In this document: positions 25,822 through 33,951 of the stretch, in pieces
Layout: each line of letters begins with the position of its first letter
Numbering within the stretch: position 1 is the first letter of the stretch
Assembly: GCF_021228295.1 (NCBI RefSeq)
Contig: NZ_JAJQPD010000009.1
Span: forward strand, 87,427 to 151,426
Origin: Agromyces humatus
GTDB lineage: Bacteria; Actinomycetota; Actinomycetes; Actinomycetales; Microbacteriaceae
DNA: 64,000 bases
Reading direction: 5' to 3'
Program-made: the position numbers and the translations under genes
Notes under the pieces: model-generated
What the model was told of the DNA's origin: nothing
Databases searched by the model: none
What the model saw: only the letters and a program-made list of their open reading frames with translations

Positions 25822-26199
25822 GTGACCCAGTATTTCCTGACCATGCCCCACGACTCCGCGACCGAGCCGACGATGGCGTCGATGCAGGAGTTCGACCCCG
25901 CCGAGCTCGCGGCCGTGATGGCCGCAGTCGACGAATTCAACACCGCCCTGAAGGAATCGGGCTCGTTCCTGTTCGCAGGCGGACTCAACCCGCCGTCGAC
26001 CGCGAAGACCGTCGACGTCTCGACTGGCGAGACCCGGGTGCTCGACGAGCCCTTCACCGAGGCGCCGGCCTACGTCGGCGGCTTCTGGGTGATCGAGGCG
26101 GCCGACGAGGCCGCCGCCGTCGAATGGGCGACCTGGGCGTCGCGCGCGCTGCAGAGCCGCATCGAGGTGCGCGCCCTGCAGGAGGCGCCGGCCGAGTAG
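25822..26199 (+). CDS. YCII-related (DGPF) domain protein
   Basis: A 125-residue protein from GTG 25822, with AGAGGA about 8 bases upstream. The family order is visible: QYFLTMPHD, FAGGLNPPSTAKTV, ETRVLDEPFTEAPAYVGGFW, VIEAADEAAAVEWATWA and SRIEVRAL. YCII/DGPF proteins are small dimeric alpha-beta barrels, often next to ECF sigma factors of the SigJ type, and are of unclear chemistry. Here a sigma gene is 600 bases away on the other strand but not in operon. Length is typical. Confidence 0.85.
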   Translation: MTQYFLTMPHDSATEPTMASMQEFDPAELAAVMAAVDEFNTALKESGSFLFAGGLNPPSTAKTVDVSTGETRVLDEPFTEAPAYVGGFWVIEAADEAAAVEWATWASRALQSRIEVRALQEAPAE

Positions 26200-26242
26200 C
26201 TCGCGCCGCACGGCCCGCGCATCGTGGATGCCCGACGCACGT

Positions 26243-26395
26243 GGGCACTCGGGCACTTGGGCACTTGGGCACTTGGGCACTTGGGCACTCGGGCACTCAG
26301 GCACTCGGGCACTCGGGCACTCGGGCACTCGGGCACTCGGACACTCGGGCACCGGGCACTCAGGCACTCAGGCACTCGGGCACTCGGGCACCGGG
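26243..26395. repeat. 8-bp tandem repeat array, locus 2 (about 19 units, degenerate)
   Basis: About nineteen units of GGCACTTG/GGCACTCG run from 26243 to 26395. The left units are mostly ...CTTG, the right ones ...CTCG or CTCA, with two CACC interruptions. Both strands show long spurious frames here, as expected from a unit length not divisible by 3. The remainder of the 361-base gap holds the hairpin at 26450. Confidence 0.9.
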
Positions 26396-26449
26396 TTTCA
26401 CGGGCGGGCTCCCGACCGACGCAGCCGCGATTGACGCCCCATTCAGATC

Positions 26450-26486
26450 TGACAGTTCCCCCTCATCGGATGAGGGGGAACTGTCA
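26450..26486. terminator. Perfect 17-bp hairpin, palindrome family copy 2
   Basis: TGACAGTTCCCCCTCAT (26450-26466) pairs with ATGAGGGGGAACTGTCA (26470-26486) around a 3-base loop. It lies between the convergent YCII gene and anti-sigma gene, so it can terminate both. It shares its core with 37422-37460 almost base for base. Confidence 0.85.
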
Positions 26487-26560
26487 TTGCGTTCTCCCGT
26501 TTACCGTCGGGTCGGCGCCACAGCAGGATTGAGAAGCTCGGCGCCCTGCGCTGAGAAGCG

Positions 26561-26839
26561 CTAGGCTCCCACAGCCGCGTCGAGACGGGCCACCGCGTCG
26601 GCCGCCGTCAGGTCGTGGTGCTCGGCGACCAACGCCGCCAGCGACTGCGCCTCCTCGTGACACGCCGCGCACCCCAGCAGATGCGCTCGGAACCCCTCAG
26701 CCAAGGGAACGGTCGAACCGAGGAGCGCCTCGACAGCGGCATCGACCTGATCGAAGCAGTCGTCGCACGAGAGCCACGGCTCGGTGTTCGCCGTCAATCG
26801 GGCGACCGCCTCCCGGCTCAATGAAACGTGACCGGTCAT
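26561..26839 (-). CDS. Soluble zinc-finger anti-sigma factor (RsrA/ZAS-like)
   Basis: A 92-residue protein whose ATG overlaps the stop of the sigma gene by ATGA. It contains CDDC at about residues 25-28 and HLLGCAACHEEA at about 53-64, giving the H-x3-C-x2-C zinc-binding core of ZAS anti-sigma factors plus an extra Cys pair. There is no membrane segment, so it resembles RsrA-type cytoplasmic redox anti-sigma factors rather than envelope sensors. The spare Cys pair could allow disulfide switching (inference). It is the second gene of a sigma/anti-sigma operon. Confidence 0.75.
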   Translation of the reverse strand: MTGHVSLSREAVARLTANTEPWLSCDDCFDQVDAAVEALLGSTVPLAEGFRAHLLGCAACHEEAQSLAALVAEHHDLTAADAVARLDAAVGA

Positions 26840-27507
26840 GGGTTCACCTCCTTCGGGCCTCGGGCCGACATGAATCCCCGCTCCGAGAGGAAGGCCCGCA
26901 AGCGCTGACGGGAATCGTGCAGCGTCTTGTACAGCGCACCGCGACTCGTGTTGAGTCGCTCGGCCAGCACATCGATCGGCACCTCATCGACGAGCAACGC
27001 GATCGTGACGCGTCGTTGATGCGCAGTCAACGCCTCGGCGATGCCCTCGCGGACCGCCTCGGCGAGTTCTCGCACCTCGGCATACGTCTCTGGCGAGGAC
27101 ATGTCCGAATCGCGTTGCTCGGGCACGTCGGACAGGTCGATCTCGCGATCGCGCCACGCGGCACGCCGCACCTCGACACCCGCGTGCAGGATCGCGAACT
27201 TGTACGCCCACGTCGTGAACCTGCTGCGGCCCTCGAACGCACTCAGACGCGACAACACCGACACCGTCGCCGCATCGGCCGCCGAATGCACGATCTCGTC
27301 GCGCCTGGCCGCACCGAGTCCGGCTGCGTCGGGCATGCGTGCGACCTGGTGCCGTGCAGCGCGCAGCATCAGCTCATGCAGCCGCCGCACGGCGACCTCG
27401 TGTGCGCGCCCGGTGGCTGAGAGTCGAGGGATCCACTCCGCGTCGAGGAACAGGCCATCGTCGCGCGAGTCGATCGGATGCCGGTACTCAACCATGAGGC
27501 TGTCCAC
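26836..27507 (-). CDS. ECF-type sigma factor paired with zinc-finger anti-sigma
   Basis: A 223-residue protein; GTG 27507 chosen because AGGAGG stands 5 bases upstream. GTG 27525 and ATG 27495 are alternatives. Region 2 is LHELMLRAARHQVARM, then LSRLSAFEGRSRFTTWAYKF, the FEGRSRFTTWAY element matching sigma region 2.3-2.4. Region 4 is EALTAHQRRVTIALLVDEVP, DVLAERLNTSRGALYKTLHD, a helix-turn-helix. The following gene is a zinc-finger anti-sigma factor. The lipoprotein gene at 27669 is divergent and could be under its control. Confidence 0.85.
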   Translation of the reverse strand: MDSLMVEYRHPIDSRDDGLFLDAEWIPRLSATGRAHEVAVRRLHELMLRAARHQVARMPDAAGLGAARRDEIVHSAADAATVSVLSRLSAFEGRSRFTTWAYKFAILHAGVEVRRAAWRDREIDLSDVPEQRDSDMSSPETYAEVRELAEAVREGIAEALTAHQRRVTIALLVDEVPIDVLAERLNTSRGALYKTLHDSRQRLRAFLSERGFMSARGPKEVNP

Positions 27508-27668
27508 GTCGCCCTCCTCACCCACCTTGCGGTCGCCTGGTCGCGTGAGGTGAGTGTCGCCGAGCTGGCCACATCTTACCGAGATCGAGGAATCTCGTTC
27601 GCGCCGGTATGACCTCGGCGCACTCCCGTCACCAACGGTGCAAGAACACTCCTGAAAGGAAGGGCATC

Positions 27669-28379
27669 ATGCGCACCCATCACGAGGCGACGTTCCGCGC
27701 CTCCACCGTGTCGTTGCTCGCCGCGCTCGCGCTGACCGGCGGTCTGCTCACCGCGTGCAGCGCCAACGCGAGTGCCGAACCGGCCTCGTTCGCGACGCAC
27801 TCCCACTCCGGGTCATCCGAGTCGGCCAGGCAGGCCGAGCCTGCAACGGCCGAGACGCAGCTCTCCAGCGCCATGCGCACCCTGTGGGACCAGCACATGG
27901 CGTGGACCTGGTCGACGGTCGTCGCGTTCGCCGAAGGATCACCCGGGCTCGACGCGACCGTCGCCCGGCTGCTGGCCAACCAGGCCGACATCGGCGACGC
28001 GATCGCCCCCTTCTACGGTGACGACGCGGCGGCCCGGCTCACCGAACTGCTGCAGACCCACATCACGCAGGCGATCCCCGTGCTCACCGCAGCCGAGGCC
28101 GGCGACACGACGGCGCTGAACGCGGCGCTCGACGACTGGTACGCGAACGCCCGCGACATCGCGGACTTCCTCGCCGACGCCAACCCGAACTGGGCGAAGG
28201 GTGAGCTGCGCAAGATGATGAAGACCCACATCACCCAGACCACCGGGTACGCGGCCGACGTCCTCACAGGCGACTACGAGGCCGCCATCACCGCCTTCGA
28301 CGGGGCGCACGCGCACATGGCCCACATGGCCGACGAGCTCAGCGCAGGCCTGATCGCCCAGTTCCCGAGCAGGTTCTGA
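27669..28379 (+). CDS. Lipoprotein of unknown function (four-helix, repeated)
   Basis: A 236-residue protein from ATG 27669, with GAAAGGAAGGGC upstream. The signal peptide ends in GGLLTAC, giving a lipid-modified Cys about residue 30. The mature part is helical with two related stretches: LTELLQTHITQAIPVL and LRKMMKTHITQTTGYA, each following an Asp/Asn-rich turn. I recognise the pattern (LWDQHMAWTWS..., NQADIGDAI.PFYG, ANPNW) as a family also found in Bacillus and often mislabelled as glycosyltransferase or acetylglutamate kinase. No enzyme motif is visible. It is divergent from the ECF sigma gene, 161 bases away. Confidence 0.7.
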   Translation: MRTHHEATFRASTVSLLAALALTGGLLTACSANASAEPASFATHSHSGSSESARQAEPATAETQLSSAMRTLWDQHMAWTWSTVVAFAEGSPGLDATVARLLANQADIGDAIAPFYGDDAAARLTELLQTHITQAIPVLTAAEAGDTTALNAALDDWYANARDIADFLADANPNWAKGELRKMMKTHITQTTGYAADVLTGDYEAAITAFDGAHAHMAHMADELSAGLIAQFPSRF

Positions 28380-28400
28380 GACGCACCGAGCGTCGGTGAC

Positions 28401-28447
28401 CGGATGTCGCGACCCGCGCCCTCCCAGCGCGCGAGCCGCGACATCCG
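28401..28447. terminator. Hairpin terminator after lipoprotein gene
   Basis: CGGATGTCGCG (28401-28411) and CGCGACATCCG (28437-28447) are perfectly complementary, with a 25-base GC-rich loop, 22 bases after the stop at 28379. Confidence 0.65.
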
Positions 28448-28486
28448 CACCGTCTGGCCGTAGGCTTCGACGGCAGGAGGTGCCGA

Positions 28487-29302
28487 ATGACCAGACGGAT
28501 GCCGAAAGCGCTCTACGAGCGCGAGCTCATGGCCCTGCAGGCGAAGCTCGTCGACATGCAGGCGTGGGTGCAGCAGTCGGGTGCGCGCGTGGTCGTGATC
28601 TTCGAGGGGCGGGATGCCGCGGGCAAGGGCTCGACGATCAAGCGCGTGACCGAGTACCTGAACCCGCGCGTCACGCGCATCGTGGCGCTGCCGACGCCGA
28701 GCGCCCGCGACAAGACGCGCTGGTACTTCCAGCGGTACGTGCCGCACCTGCCTGCAGCGGGCGAGATCGTGCTCATGGATCGCTCCTGGTACAACCGCGC
28801 CGGCGTCGAGCGCGTCATGGGGTACTGCACCAACGAGGAGTATCACCGATTCCTGCACCAGGCGCCGATCTTCGAGCGGATGCTCGTGGAGGACGGCATC
28901 ATCCTGCTGAAGTACTGGTTCAGCGTGTCGGACGTCGTGCAGGAAGATCGGTTCCGTTCGCGCCTCGAGGATCCGATGCGGCGGTGGAAGCTCAGCCCGA
29001 ACGACGTGGTCTCGATCACCAAGTGGGAGGACTACTCCCGCGCGAAGGACACCATGTTCGTGCACACCGACATCGCCGACGCGCCCTGGTACGAGATCGA
29101 GAGCGACGACAAACGACGCTCGCGCATCAACATGATCGCGCACCTGCTGTCCAAGATCCCGTACAAGAAGGTCGAGCCTGAGCCGATCGAGATCCCGCCG
29201 CGGCCTCCCGCGGGCGGGTACGAGCGGCCGCCACGGGAGTGGACGACCACCGTGCCGGACTACGCCCAGCAGCTGATGGAGCGGCACGCAGCGGGCGACT
29301 GA
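28487..29302 (+). CDS. ppk2: Polyphosphate kinase 2 (class I-type PPK2)
   Basis: A 271-residue protein from ATG 28487, with AGGAGG 6 bases upstream. Walker A is FEGRDAAGKGS (39-49), followed by Walker B-like VLMDRSWYNR (96-104, Asp98) and the lid module (SVSDVVQEDRFRSRLEDP). KWEDYSRAKDTMFVHTDIADAPW is the typical end of the fold. PPK2 transfers phosphate between polyphosphate and nucleoside diphosphates, usually making GTP or ATP from polyphosphate. Single-domain size places it in class I, where one domain phosphorylates NDPs. The C-terminal ~25 residues (Pro/Glu-rich) are extra. Confidence 0.92.
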   Translation: MTRRMPKALYERELMALQAKLVDMQAWVQQSGARVVVIFEGRDAAGKGSTIKRVTEYLNPRVTRIVALPTPSARDKTRWYFQRYVPHLPAAGEIVLMDRSWYNRAGVERVMGYCTNEEYHRFLHQAPIFERMLVEDGIILLKYWFSVSDVVQEDRFRSRLEDPMRRWKLSPNDVVSITKWEDYSRAKDTMFVHTDIADAPWYEIESDDKRRSRINMIAHLLSKIPYKKVEPEPIEIPPRPPAGGYERPPREWTTTVPDYAQQLMERHAAGD

Positions 29303-29325
29303 ACCCGAATGCGGCGTGCGGGATT

Positions 29326-29550
29326 TCAGCCGCCCGACGGCGAGGGCGACGGCGACGGCGACGCGGTTGCCGGGGTCGGCACCACCTCGAGGCCGATGAC
29401 GTGTCCCTCGGCGCTCAGGTCGTACTGCAGGCCGCCGAACCCGAGCGTCACGAGAATGCCCGTCGTCATCTTCGGGAAGACGTTCGAGCGGGCCAGTTCG
29501 TCGCCCGAGTCGGCCTCACACAGCACGCGCCCGAACTGCCGTGCCCCCGG
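29326..29550 (-). pseudogene. C-terminal remnant of a gene cut by the 8-bp repeat
   Basis: Reading leftward from the array, the frame gives RVLCEADSGDELARS, NVFPKMTTGILVTLGFGG, LQYDLSAEGHVIGLEVVPTP and a Ser-Pro tail ending at a TGA whose complement occupies 29326-29328. It has coding-like codon use and a plausible beta structure, but no start. Upstream the frame enters the repeat array (29554-29673). The 5' part of the gene therefore appears to have been replaced by, or lost to, the repeat. Which protein it came from is unknown. Confidence 0.5.
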
Positions 29551-29553
29551 ATT

Positions 29554-29673
29554 TGGGCACTTGGACACTCGGGCACCTGGGCACTCGGGCACCTGGGCAC
29601 TCGGGCACTTGGGCACTTGGGCACTTGGGCACTTGGGCACTTGGGCACTTGGGCACTTGGGCACTTGGGCACC
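29554..29673. repeat. 8-bp tandem repeat array, locus 3 (about 15 units)
   Basis: About fifteen units of GGGCACTT, with variants CACCTGGG and CACTCGGG at the left and perfect copies at the right, run from 29554 to 29673. This 598-base gap (29303-29900) also holds the truncated gene to the left and a probable promoter (29780-29809) for the ThuA gene to the right. Confidence 0.9.
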
Positions 29674-29779
29674 CGATTCTCAAACGGACCCACCACTCAT
29701 ACCGCGACATCCCGACTTACTTACGTCGAGGAACAGCCAAAAGCAGGAATGCGAACTTCCGAGTATCGATGCTTGGCCA

Positions 29780-29809
29780 TTGACATCTGCCAAGTCACCG
29801 CAATAGTCT
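29780..29809 (+). promoter_or_regulatory. Possible sigma-70 promoter of the ThuA gene
   Basis: TTGACA (29780-29785) is a perfect -35 box in an AT-richer stretch. TAGTCT (29804-29809) 18 bases later is an acceptable -10. The start codon at 29901 leaves a leader of about 85 bases. Confidence 0.35.
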
Positions 29810-29900
29810 CGTCCTGCCAATATGTCGGATGCGGCAACTTATTCGCCCCATCCGCCTCAGCCGGCCTCCGTAACGGTCCAGCTCGAAGGGGAGCATTGCA

Positions 29901-31004
29901 ATGAAGCAACATGTCCAACGCGTCATCACCGGGGTCTGTGCCATCGGTGTCACTCTCAGCCTGGGAATCGCGGCGGCGCCCGCGATCGCCGCCGACGACG
30001 ACTACGAAGTGCTGGTCGTCGGCGAGACCCTCGGCTTCCGTCACTCGCACATCGACGACACGACGAACGCGATCATCGCGCTCGGCGAGCAGAACGGGTT
30101 CAGCGTCGACGTGTGGGATCCGCCCCAGGGCAACTCCCCCGGCCAGCCCGCACTCACGCTCGCGAGCTCGCCGTTCACAACCGCGGCCGACCTGTCGAAG
30201 TACGCGACGATCATCTTCGCTTCGCCGGTCGACGCCACCAACAACCTCGACCCCAACCGGCCGCGCCTGCTGAACGACACCGAGCTGGCCGCGTTCCAGG
30301 GCTACATCCGCGGCGGCGGCGGCTACGTCGGGCTGCACGCCGCGACCGACTCGATGCACACGGTGCCCTGGTACAGCGAGCTGACCGGCGGCAGCGCGCG
30401 CTTCCGCAACCACCCTGCGCAGCAGACCGCGACCATGCGCGTCGAGAGCCCGGGGCACCCCTCGACCACGATGCTGCCGGCCGAGTGGGTGCGCTTCGAC
30501 GAGTGGTACAACTTCACGGCGAATCCGCGTGAGGACGTCCACGTGCTGATCACGCTCGACGAGTCGACGTACAACCCCGGAAGCGGCGCGATGGGCGCCG
30601 ACCACCCGCTCGCCTGGTGCCACAACTTCGAAGGCGGGCGCTCTTGGTACGAGGGCGCGGGCCACACGGATGCCTCGTGGTCCGACCCGCTCTTCCTCAG
30701 CCACGTGCTCGGCGGAATCGAATGGACGGCGGGCATCGTCGAGGGCGGCGGCGACTGCGTGACCTTCGGCGAGGTCGACAAGCTCGTCACCGGGCTCGCC
30801 GGCGACTCGCAGAAGAACACCCAGCTCGGGGGCGACGTCACTGCGTACCTCGAGACCGCTGAAGCCGCGGCCGACGCGGGCGACCACGCAGCCGCGATCG
30901 CCGTGCTCAACCAGGCCTGGGCCAAGGCGCACGGCATCCAGGACGACACGCTCGTCGAGAAGATCGGCGACCTCATCGAGTGGCAGGAGGCCCTCGTCTC
31001 CTGA
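29901..31004 (+). CDS. Secreted ThuA-family protein with C-terminal FIMAH domain
   Basis: A 367-residue protein from ATG 29901 (AAGGGGAG upstream). A Sec signal peptide (VCAIGVTLSLGIAAAPAIAA) is cut near residue 32. Residues about 35-270 are the ThuA fold, a class-I glutaminase-like domain: LVVGETLGFRHSHID, GGGGYVGLHAATDSMH, PLAWCHNFEGGRSWYEGAGH and VLGGIEWTAG are standard ThuA motifs. Residues about 285-367 form a helical FIMAH-like domain (FGEVDKLVTGLAGDS, LNQAWAKAHGIQ). ThuA proteins are linked to sugar (often trehalose or large polymer) use. FIMAH domains are attached to extracellular enzymes. Transport outside the cell is clear; substrate is not. Confidence 0.85.
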   Translation: MKQHVQRVITGVCAIGVTLSLGIAAAPAIAADDDYEVLVVGETLGFRHSHIDDTTNAIIALGEQNGFSVDVWDPPQGNSPGQPALTLASSPFTTAADLSKYATIIFASPVDATNNLDPNRPRLLNDTELAAFQGYIRGGGGYVGLHAATDSMHTVPWYSELTGGSARFRNHPAQQTATMRVESPGHPSTTMLPAEWVRFDEWYNFTANPREDVHVLITLDESTYNPGSGAMGADHPLAWCHNFEGGRSWYEGAGHTDASWSDPLFLSHVLGGIEWTAGIVEGGGDCVTFGEVDKLVTGLAGDSQKNTQLGGDVTAYLETAEAAADAGDHAAAIAVLNQAWAKAHGIQDDTLVEKIGDLIEWQEALVS

Positions 31005-31046
31005 CCGCCAACCGTGGCCCGAGCATTGTTCTCGGTGTCCACCCGC

Positions 31047-31076
31047 AACGGGCTCTGCCGCACGGCGGGGCCCGTT
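31047..31076. terminator. Hairpin after ThuA gene
   Basis: AACGGGCTCTGCCG (31047-31060) pairs with CGGCGGGGCCCGTT (31063-31076) including two G:U pairs, 42 bases after the stop at 31004. The loop is minimal, so the real stem is a little shorter. Confidence 0.5.
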
Positions 31077-31180
31077 CCGGTTTCCATACCCGACCGATTC
31101 GAGTTAGATGGAGGGCAACGTGCGGGTCCGCCGACGAACGGCATGACGAGGCTCGCTGATCCCTTCAACGAAGACGAGGT

Positions 31181-31846
31181 ATGCGGATGACGGCGATGCG
31201 ACGGTCTCTCGGGGTCGGAACGGTGCTCGTGCTCTCGCTCGGCCTGGCCGCGTGCACGGCGTCCGCCCCCGAGCCACCGGCGCCCACGAGCCCCATCGTG
31301 CAGCTCGGAGCGCCAGGCGAGCCGAACCAGACGCTCTCGCCCGAAGAGGCGGCCGAGCTCGGCTCGCCGAAGCACGTCGAGGCCGACGAGGAGTTCATGC
31401 TCGACATGATCCAACACCACGACCAGGCCATCGTGATGACCGGCTTCGTCGACGAGAACACCGACGACCGCGACATCCAGTTGCTCGCCGAGCGCATGAA
31501 GGTCAGCCAAGAAGATGAGCTCAAGGTCATCACGCGGTGGCTTCAAGATCGCTTCGTCCCGGTGAACGACGGTGCGGGCCACGGGCACGACGGCGACGCG
31601 ATGCCGGGGATGCTCACCGATGACGAACTCGCGGCTCTCGAGGCCGCCAGTGGCGCGAAGTTCGACCGGCTGTTCCTCGAGTCCATGATCCGGCACCACC
31701 AGGGTGCGGTGCAGATGGTCGACGAGCTCTACGCCGCCGGGGGCGGCAACGAGTCCGAGGTCGACCAGTTCGCACGTCACGTCGAATCCGACCAGGGCGT
31801 CGAGATCGCCCGCATGCAGCAGATGCTCGCCGACCGCGCAGGCTGA
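31181..31846 (+). CDS. DUF305 lipoprotein
   Basis: A 221-residue protein from ATG 31181. The lipobox is LGLAAC, with lipid-modified Cys about residue 25. Two copies of the DUF305 metal-binding helical pattern are visible: EFMLDMIQHHDQAIVMT (about 71-87) and LFLESMIRHHQGAVQMVDEL (about 165-184). HH-D-QA and HH-Q-GA with the preceding M-I are the family hallmark, similar to ferritin-like or copper-binding four-helix bundles. A His-rich loop (GAGHGHDGDAM) lies between them. Copper or iron handling outside the cell is plausible. It is convergent with the LVIVD-repeat gene and shares its terminator. Confidence 0.85.
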   Translation: MRMTAMRRSLGVGTVLVLSLGLAACTASAPEPPAPTSPIVQLGAPGEPNQTLSPEEAAELGSPKHVEADEEFMLDMIQHHDQAIVMTGFVDENTDDRDIQLLAERMKVSQEDELKVITRWLQDRFVPVNDGAGHGHDGDAMPGMLTDDELAALEAASGAKFDRLFLESMIRHHQGAVQMVDELYAAGGGNESEVDQFARHVESDQGVEIARMQQMLADRAG

Positions 31847-31883
31847 GTCGGCCTCAGCGCAGCGAACGCACCGCCCGAACGCG

Positions 31884-31918
31884 AAGGTGCCCGACGGTCA
31901 ATGACCGTCGGGCACCTT
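31884..31918. terminator. Bidirectional terminator
   Basis: AAGGTGCCCGACGGTCA (31884-31900) and TGACCGTCGGGCACCTT (31902-31918) are perfectly complementary. The real loop must be wider than one base. It lies between the convergent genes ending at 31846 and 31964 and is followed by TTTC. Confidence 0.85.
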
Positions 31919-31963
31919 TCGTGGTTGCGAAGAGGCCGACCAGCGCCGGCCCCCTCGCACGCA

Positions 31964-33769
31964 TCAACGGAAGGTCGCCGCCAGTGCGTTGAGCCCCTGC
32001 ACGACGTCGGAGTCGGCTGCGGCTCCCGACTTGCGGGCGGCGTTGTCGAGCTGCGTTGCGACTGCGCTGCCTGCGGCGGGGCCGTCGGCGAGCTTCTCGG
32101 CCTGGTCGATGTGCTTGCGCACCTCGCTCAGGGCCTTGCCGCTCAGGGTGCCGGCTCGCTCGGCCTGGTCGACGTACGACCGTGCCACGGCGAAGCTCGG
32201 GTCGTGCACGAGCATCGTCTGCAGCTGAGCGTTGAACTCGTCGAGTTCGATCTCACCGGCGGCGGCGATCTCGTTCACCGACATCCAGTCGCTCGGGAGC
32301 AGCCCCAGGGTGTGGAAGCCGCGCGCGATCTCGCTGCCGAGCACACTGCCGTTGTACCAGTAGGTCGACCAGTAGCCGCCCAGGTTGAGGGCACCGGCGT
32401 TCGGCTCATCGATCGGGCCGCGGTCGAGGAACGCGATCTCGGTCGGGTTCGCCGTGTCGGTGAAGTCGATCACCGACACACCGCCCTGGTACCACGCTTG
32501 CACCATGATGTCGCGACCCGGCACCGGAACGATCGAGCCGTTGTGCGCCACGCAGTTCTCCTGCGAGGTCTGCACCGCCGGGAGCTTGTAGTAGCTCGCG
32601 AACTCCAGCTTGCCGTCGACGATGTCGAAGAGCGCGTTCGCGCCCCACTCGGGCTGGTCGGTCTCGCGGCAGCGAGCCTGCGTGCCGCCGCCCCACTCGT
32701 CGGTGAAGATGACCTTGGTGCCGTCGTTGCTGAACGTCGCCGAGTGCCAGTACGAGAAGTTCGGGTCGGAAACCGCGTCGATCCGCACCGGGTTCACCGG
32801 GTCGGAGATGTCGACGAGGAGGCCGTTGCCCTGGCACGCACCCGCGAGGAGCCCGATTTCGGGGAACGCGGTGACGTCGTGGCACGTGTTGGTGTTGGGG
32901 GTCGGGGAATACACCGTGCCGCTCGGGTGGAGCGCCGTTCCGGGGAGGGTGTTCTGGAGCCCGTTGAAGGCGCCCGTCTCGGAGTCGGTGAAGATCCTCG
33001 GCTGGCTGACGACCGCCGCGGTCTCGGGCGCCGCGAGCGGCACCTGGATGACGTCGATGCGCCACTGCGTCGGGTCGCCCGTGGTCACCGGGTCGGTGGT
33101 CAGTGCGGCGTTCTCACAGCCCGCGAGCTCGAGCGGTGACCGGACTCCGGCAGTACCCGAGTTGTAGATGTAGACGTTCTCAGCGTCATCGGGGTCGGTC
33201 ACCAGCGTGTGCGTGTGCGATCCGCGGCAGGTCTGCACGCCCGGCAGTTGAATCGGGTTGTCGATGTCGCTGATGTCGAAGATGCGCACACCGCGGAAGC
33301 GCTCGGCGTTCACGGCGCCCGGCGCACCCTGCGAACCGCAGTCGATGCGGCCACGGTTCTCTTCGACCGACATGAACAGCAGGTCGCCGAAGACGGACAC
33401 GTCACCCTGACCGCCCGGACACACGAACGACGAGCGCAACTCGGGCTCTGCGGCATCGGATACGTCGTAGACCTGGAAGCCGTTGAAGTTGCCGACGATG
33501 GCGCTGTCACCGCTGAACGCGAGGTCGGAGTTGACGAACCCGAAGTTGCCGGGAGGCGCGTCGAACGGAGCGACGCGGGGTAGGTCCCCGAGCATCTCGA
33601 TGTTGCTCGCCGCGACCCCGGGGTCGAAGTAGCCCGGGTCGAGGCCCTCGCGCGGGTCGTCTTGGGCGGAGGCCGCCGTGACGGTCATCAGGGAGGCGCC
33701 GAGCACGAGTGCTCCGGCTGCGGCGAGTGCGCGTCGGCGCCATCGCACGGGACGCTGGATGGATCTCAT
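31964..33769 (-). CDS. Secreted LVIVD-repeat beta-propeller-like protein
   Basis: A 601-residue protein from ATG 33769, with AGAGGG upstream. A Sec signal peptide (LAAAGALVLGASLMTVTAAS) is followed by LVIVD-type repeats: FQVYDVSDAAEPEL, VRIFDISDIDNPIQL, LLVDISDPVNPVRI and VSVIDFTDTANPTEI. These build a propeller-like surface protein. SHTHTLV, HDVTAFPEIG, YWHSATFSNDG and CVAHNGSIVPV give His residues on each blade. The end (about 515-601) is a helical FIMAH-like domain (FNAQLQTMLVHDPSFAVARS, SDVVQGLNALAATFR). Both the ThuA protein and this one have such a tail, and both surround the DUF305 lipoprotein. LVIVD and DUF305 genes are often neighbours (from memory). Confidence 0.85.
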   Translation of the reverse strand: MRSIQRPVRWRRRALAAAGALVLGASLMTVTAASAQDDPREGLDPGYFDPGVAASNIEMLGDLPRVAPFDAPPGNFGFVNSDLAFSGDSAIVGNFNGFQVYDVSDAAEPELRSSFVCPGGQGDVSVFGDLLFMSVEENRGRIDCGSQGAPGAVNAERFRGVRIFDISDIDNPIQLPGVQTCRGSHTHTLVTDPDDAENVYIYNSGTAGVRSPLELAGCENAALTTDPVTTGDPTQWRIDVIQVPLAAPETAAVVSQPRIFTDSETGAFNGLQNTLPGTALHPSGTVYSPTPNTNTCHDVTAFPEIGLLAGACQGNGLLVDISDPVNPVRIDAVSDPNFSYWHSATFSNDGTKVIFTDEWGGGTQARCRETDQPEWGANALFDIVDGKLEFASYYKLPAVQTSQENCVAHNGSIVPVPGRDIMVQAWYQGGVSVIDFTDTANPTEIAFLDRGPIDEPNAGALNLGGYWSTYWYNGSVLGSEIARGFHTLGLLPSDWMSVNEIAAAGEIELDEFNAQLQTMLVHDPSFAVARSYVDQAERAGTLSGKALSEVRKHIDQAEKLADGPAAGSAVATQLDNAARKSGAAADSDVVQGLNALAATFR

Positions 33770-33951
33770 CGGTAGTGCCCTCTCTTCTCTCGCTTCTTCG
33801 GCGATCGATGCCCTCCGACGGGCGAACGGCACAACCTCGAGCCGCTCGCGGCCCCAGAAGGCCGACCAATTCCCCAAACGTATCCACAACCGGAGTACGC
33901 CGCAGCAAAAAATTTGAGATGGACTCGACAGTTGCGTGGCGGGCGACGACG

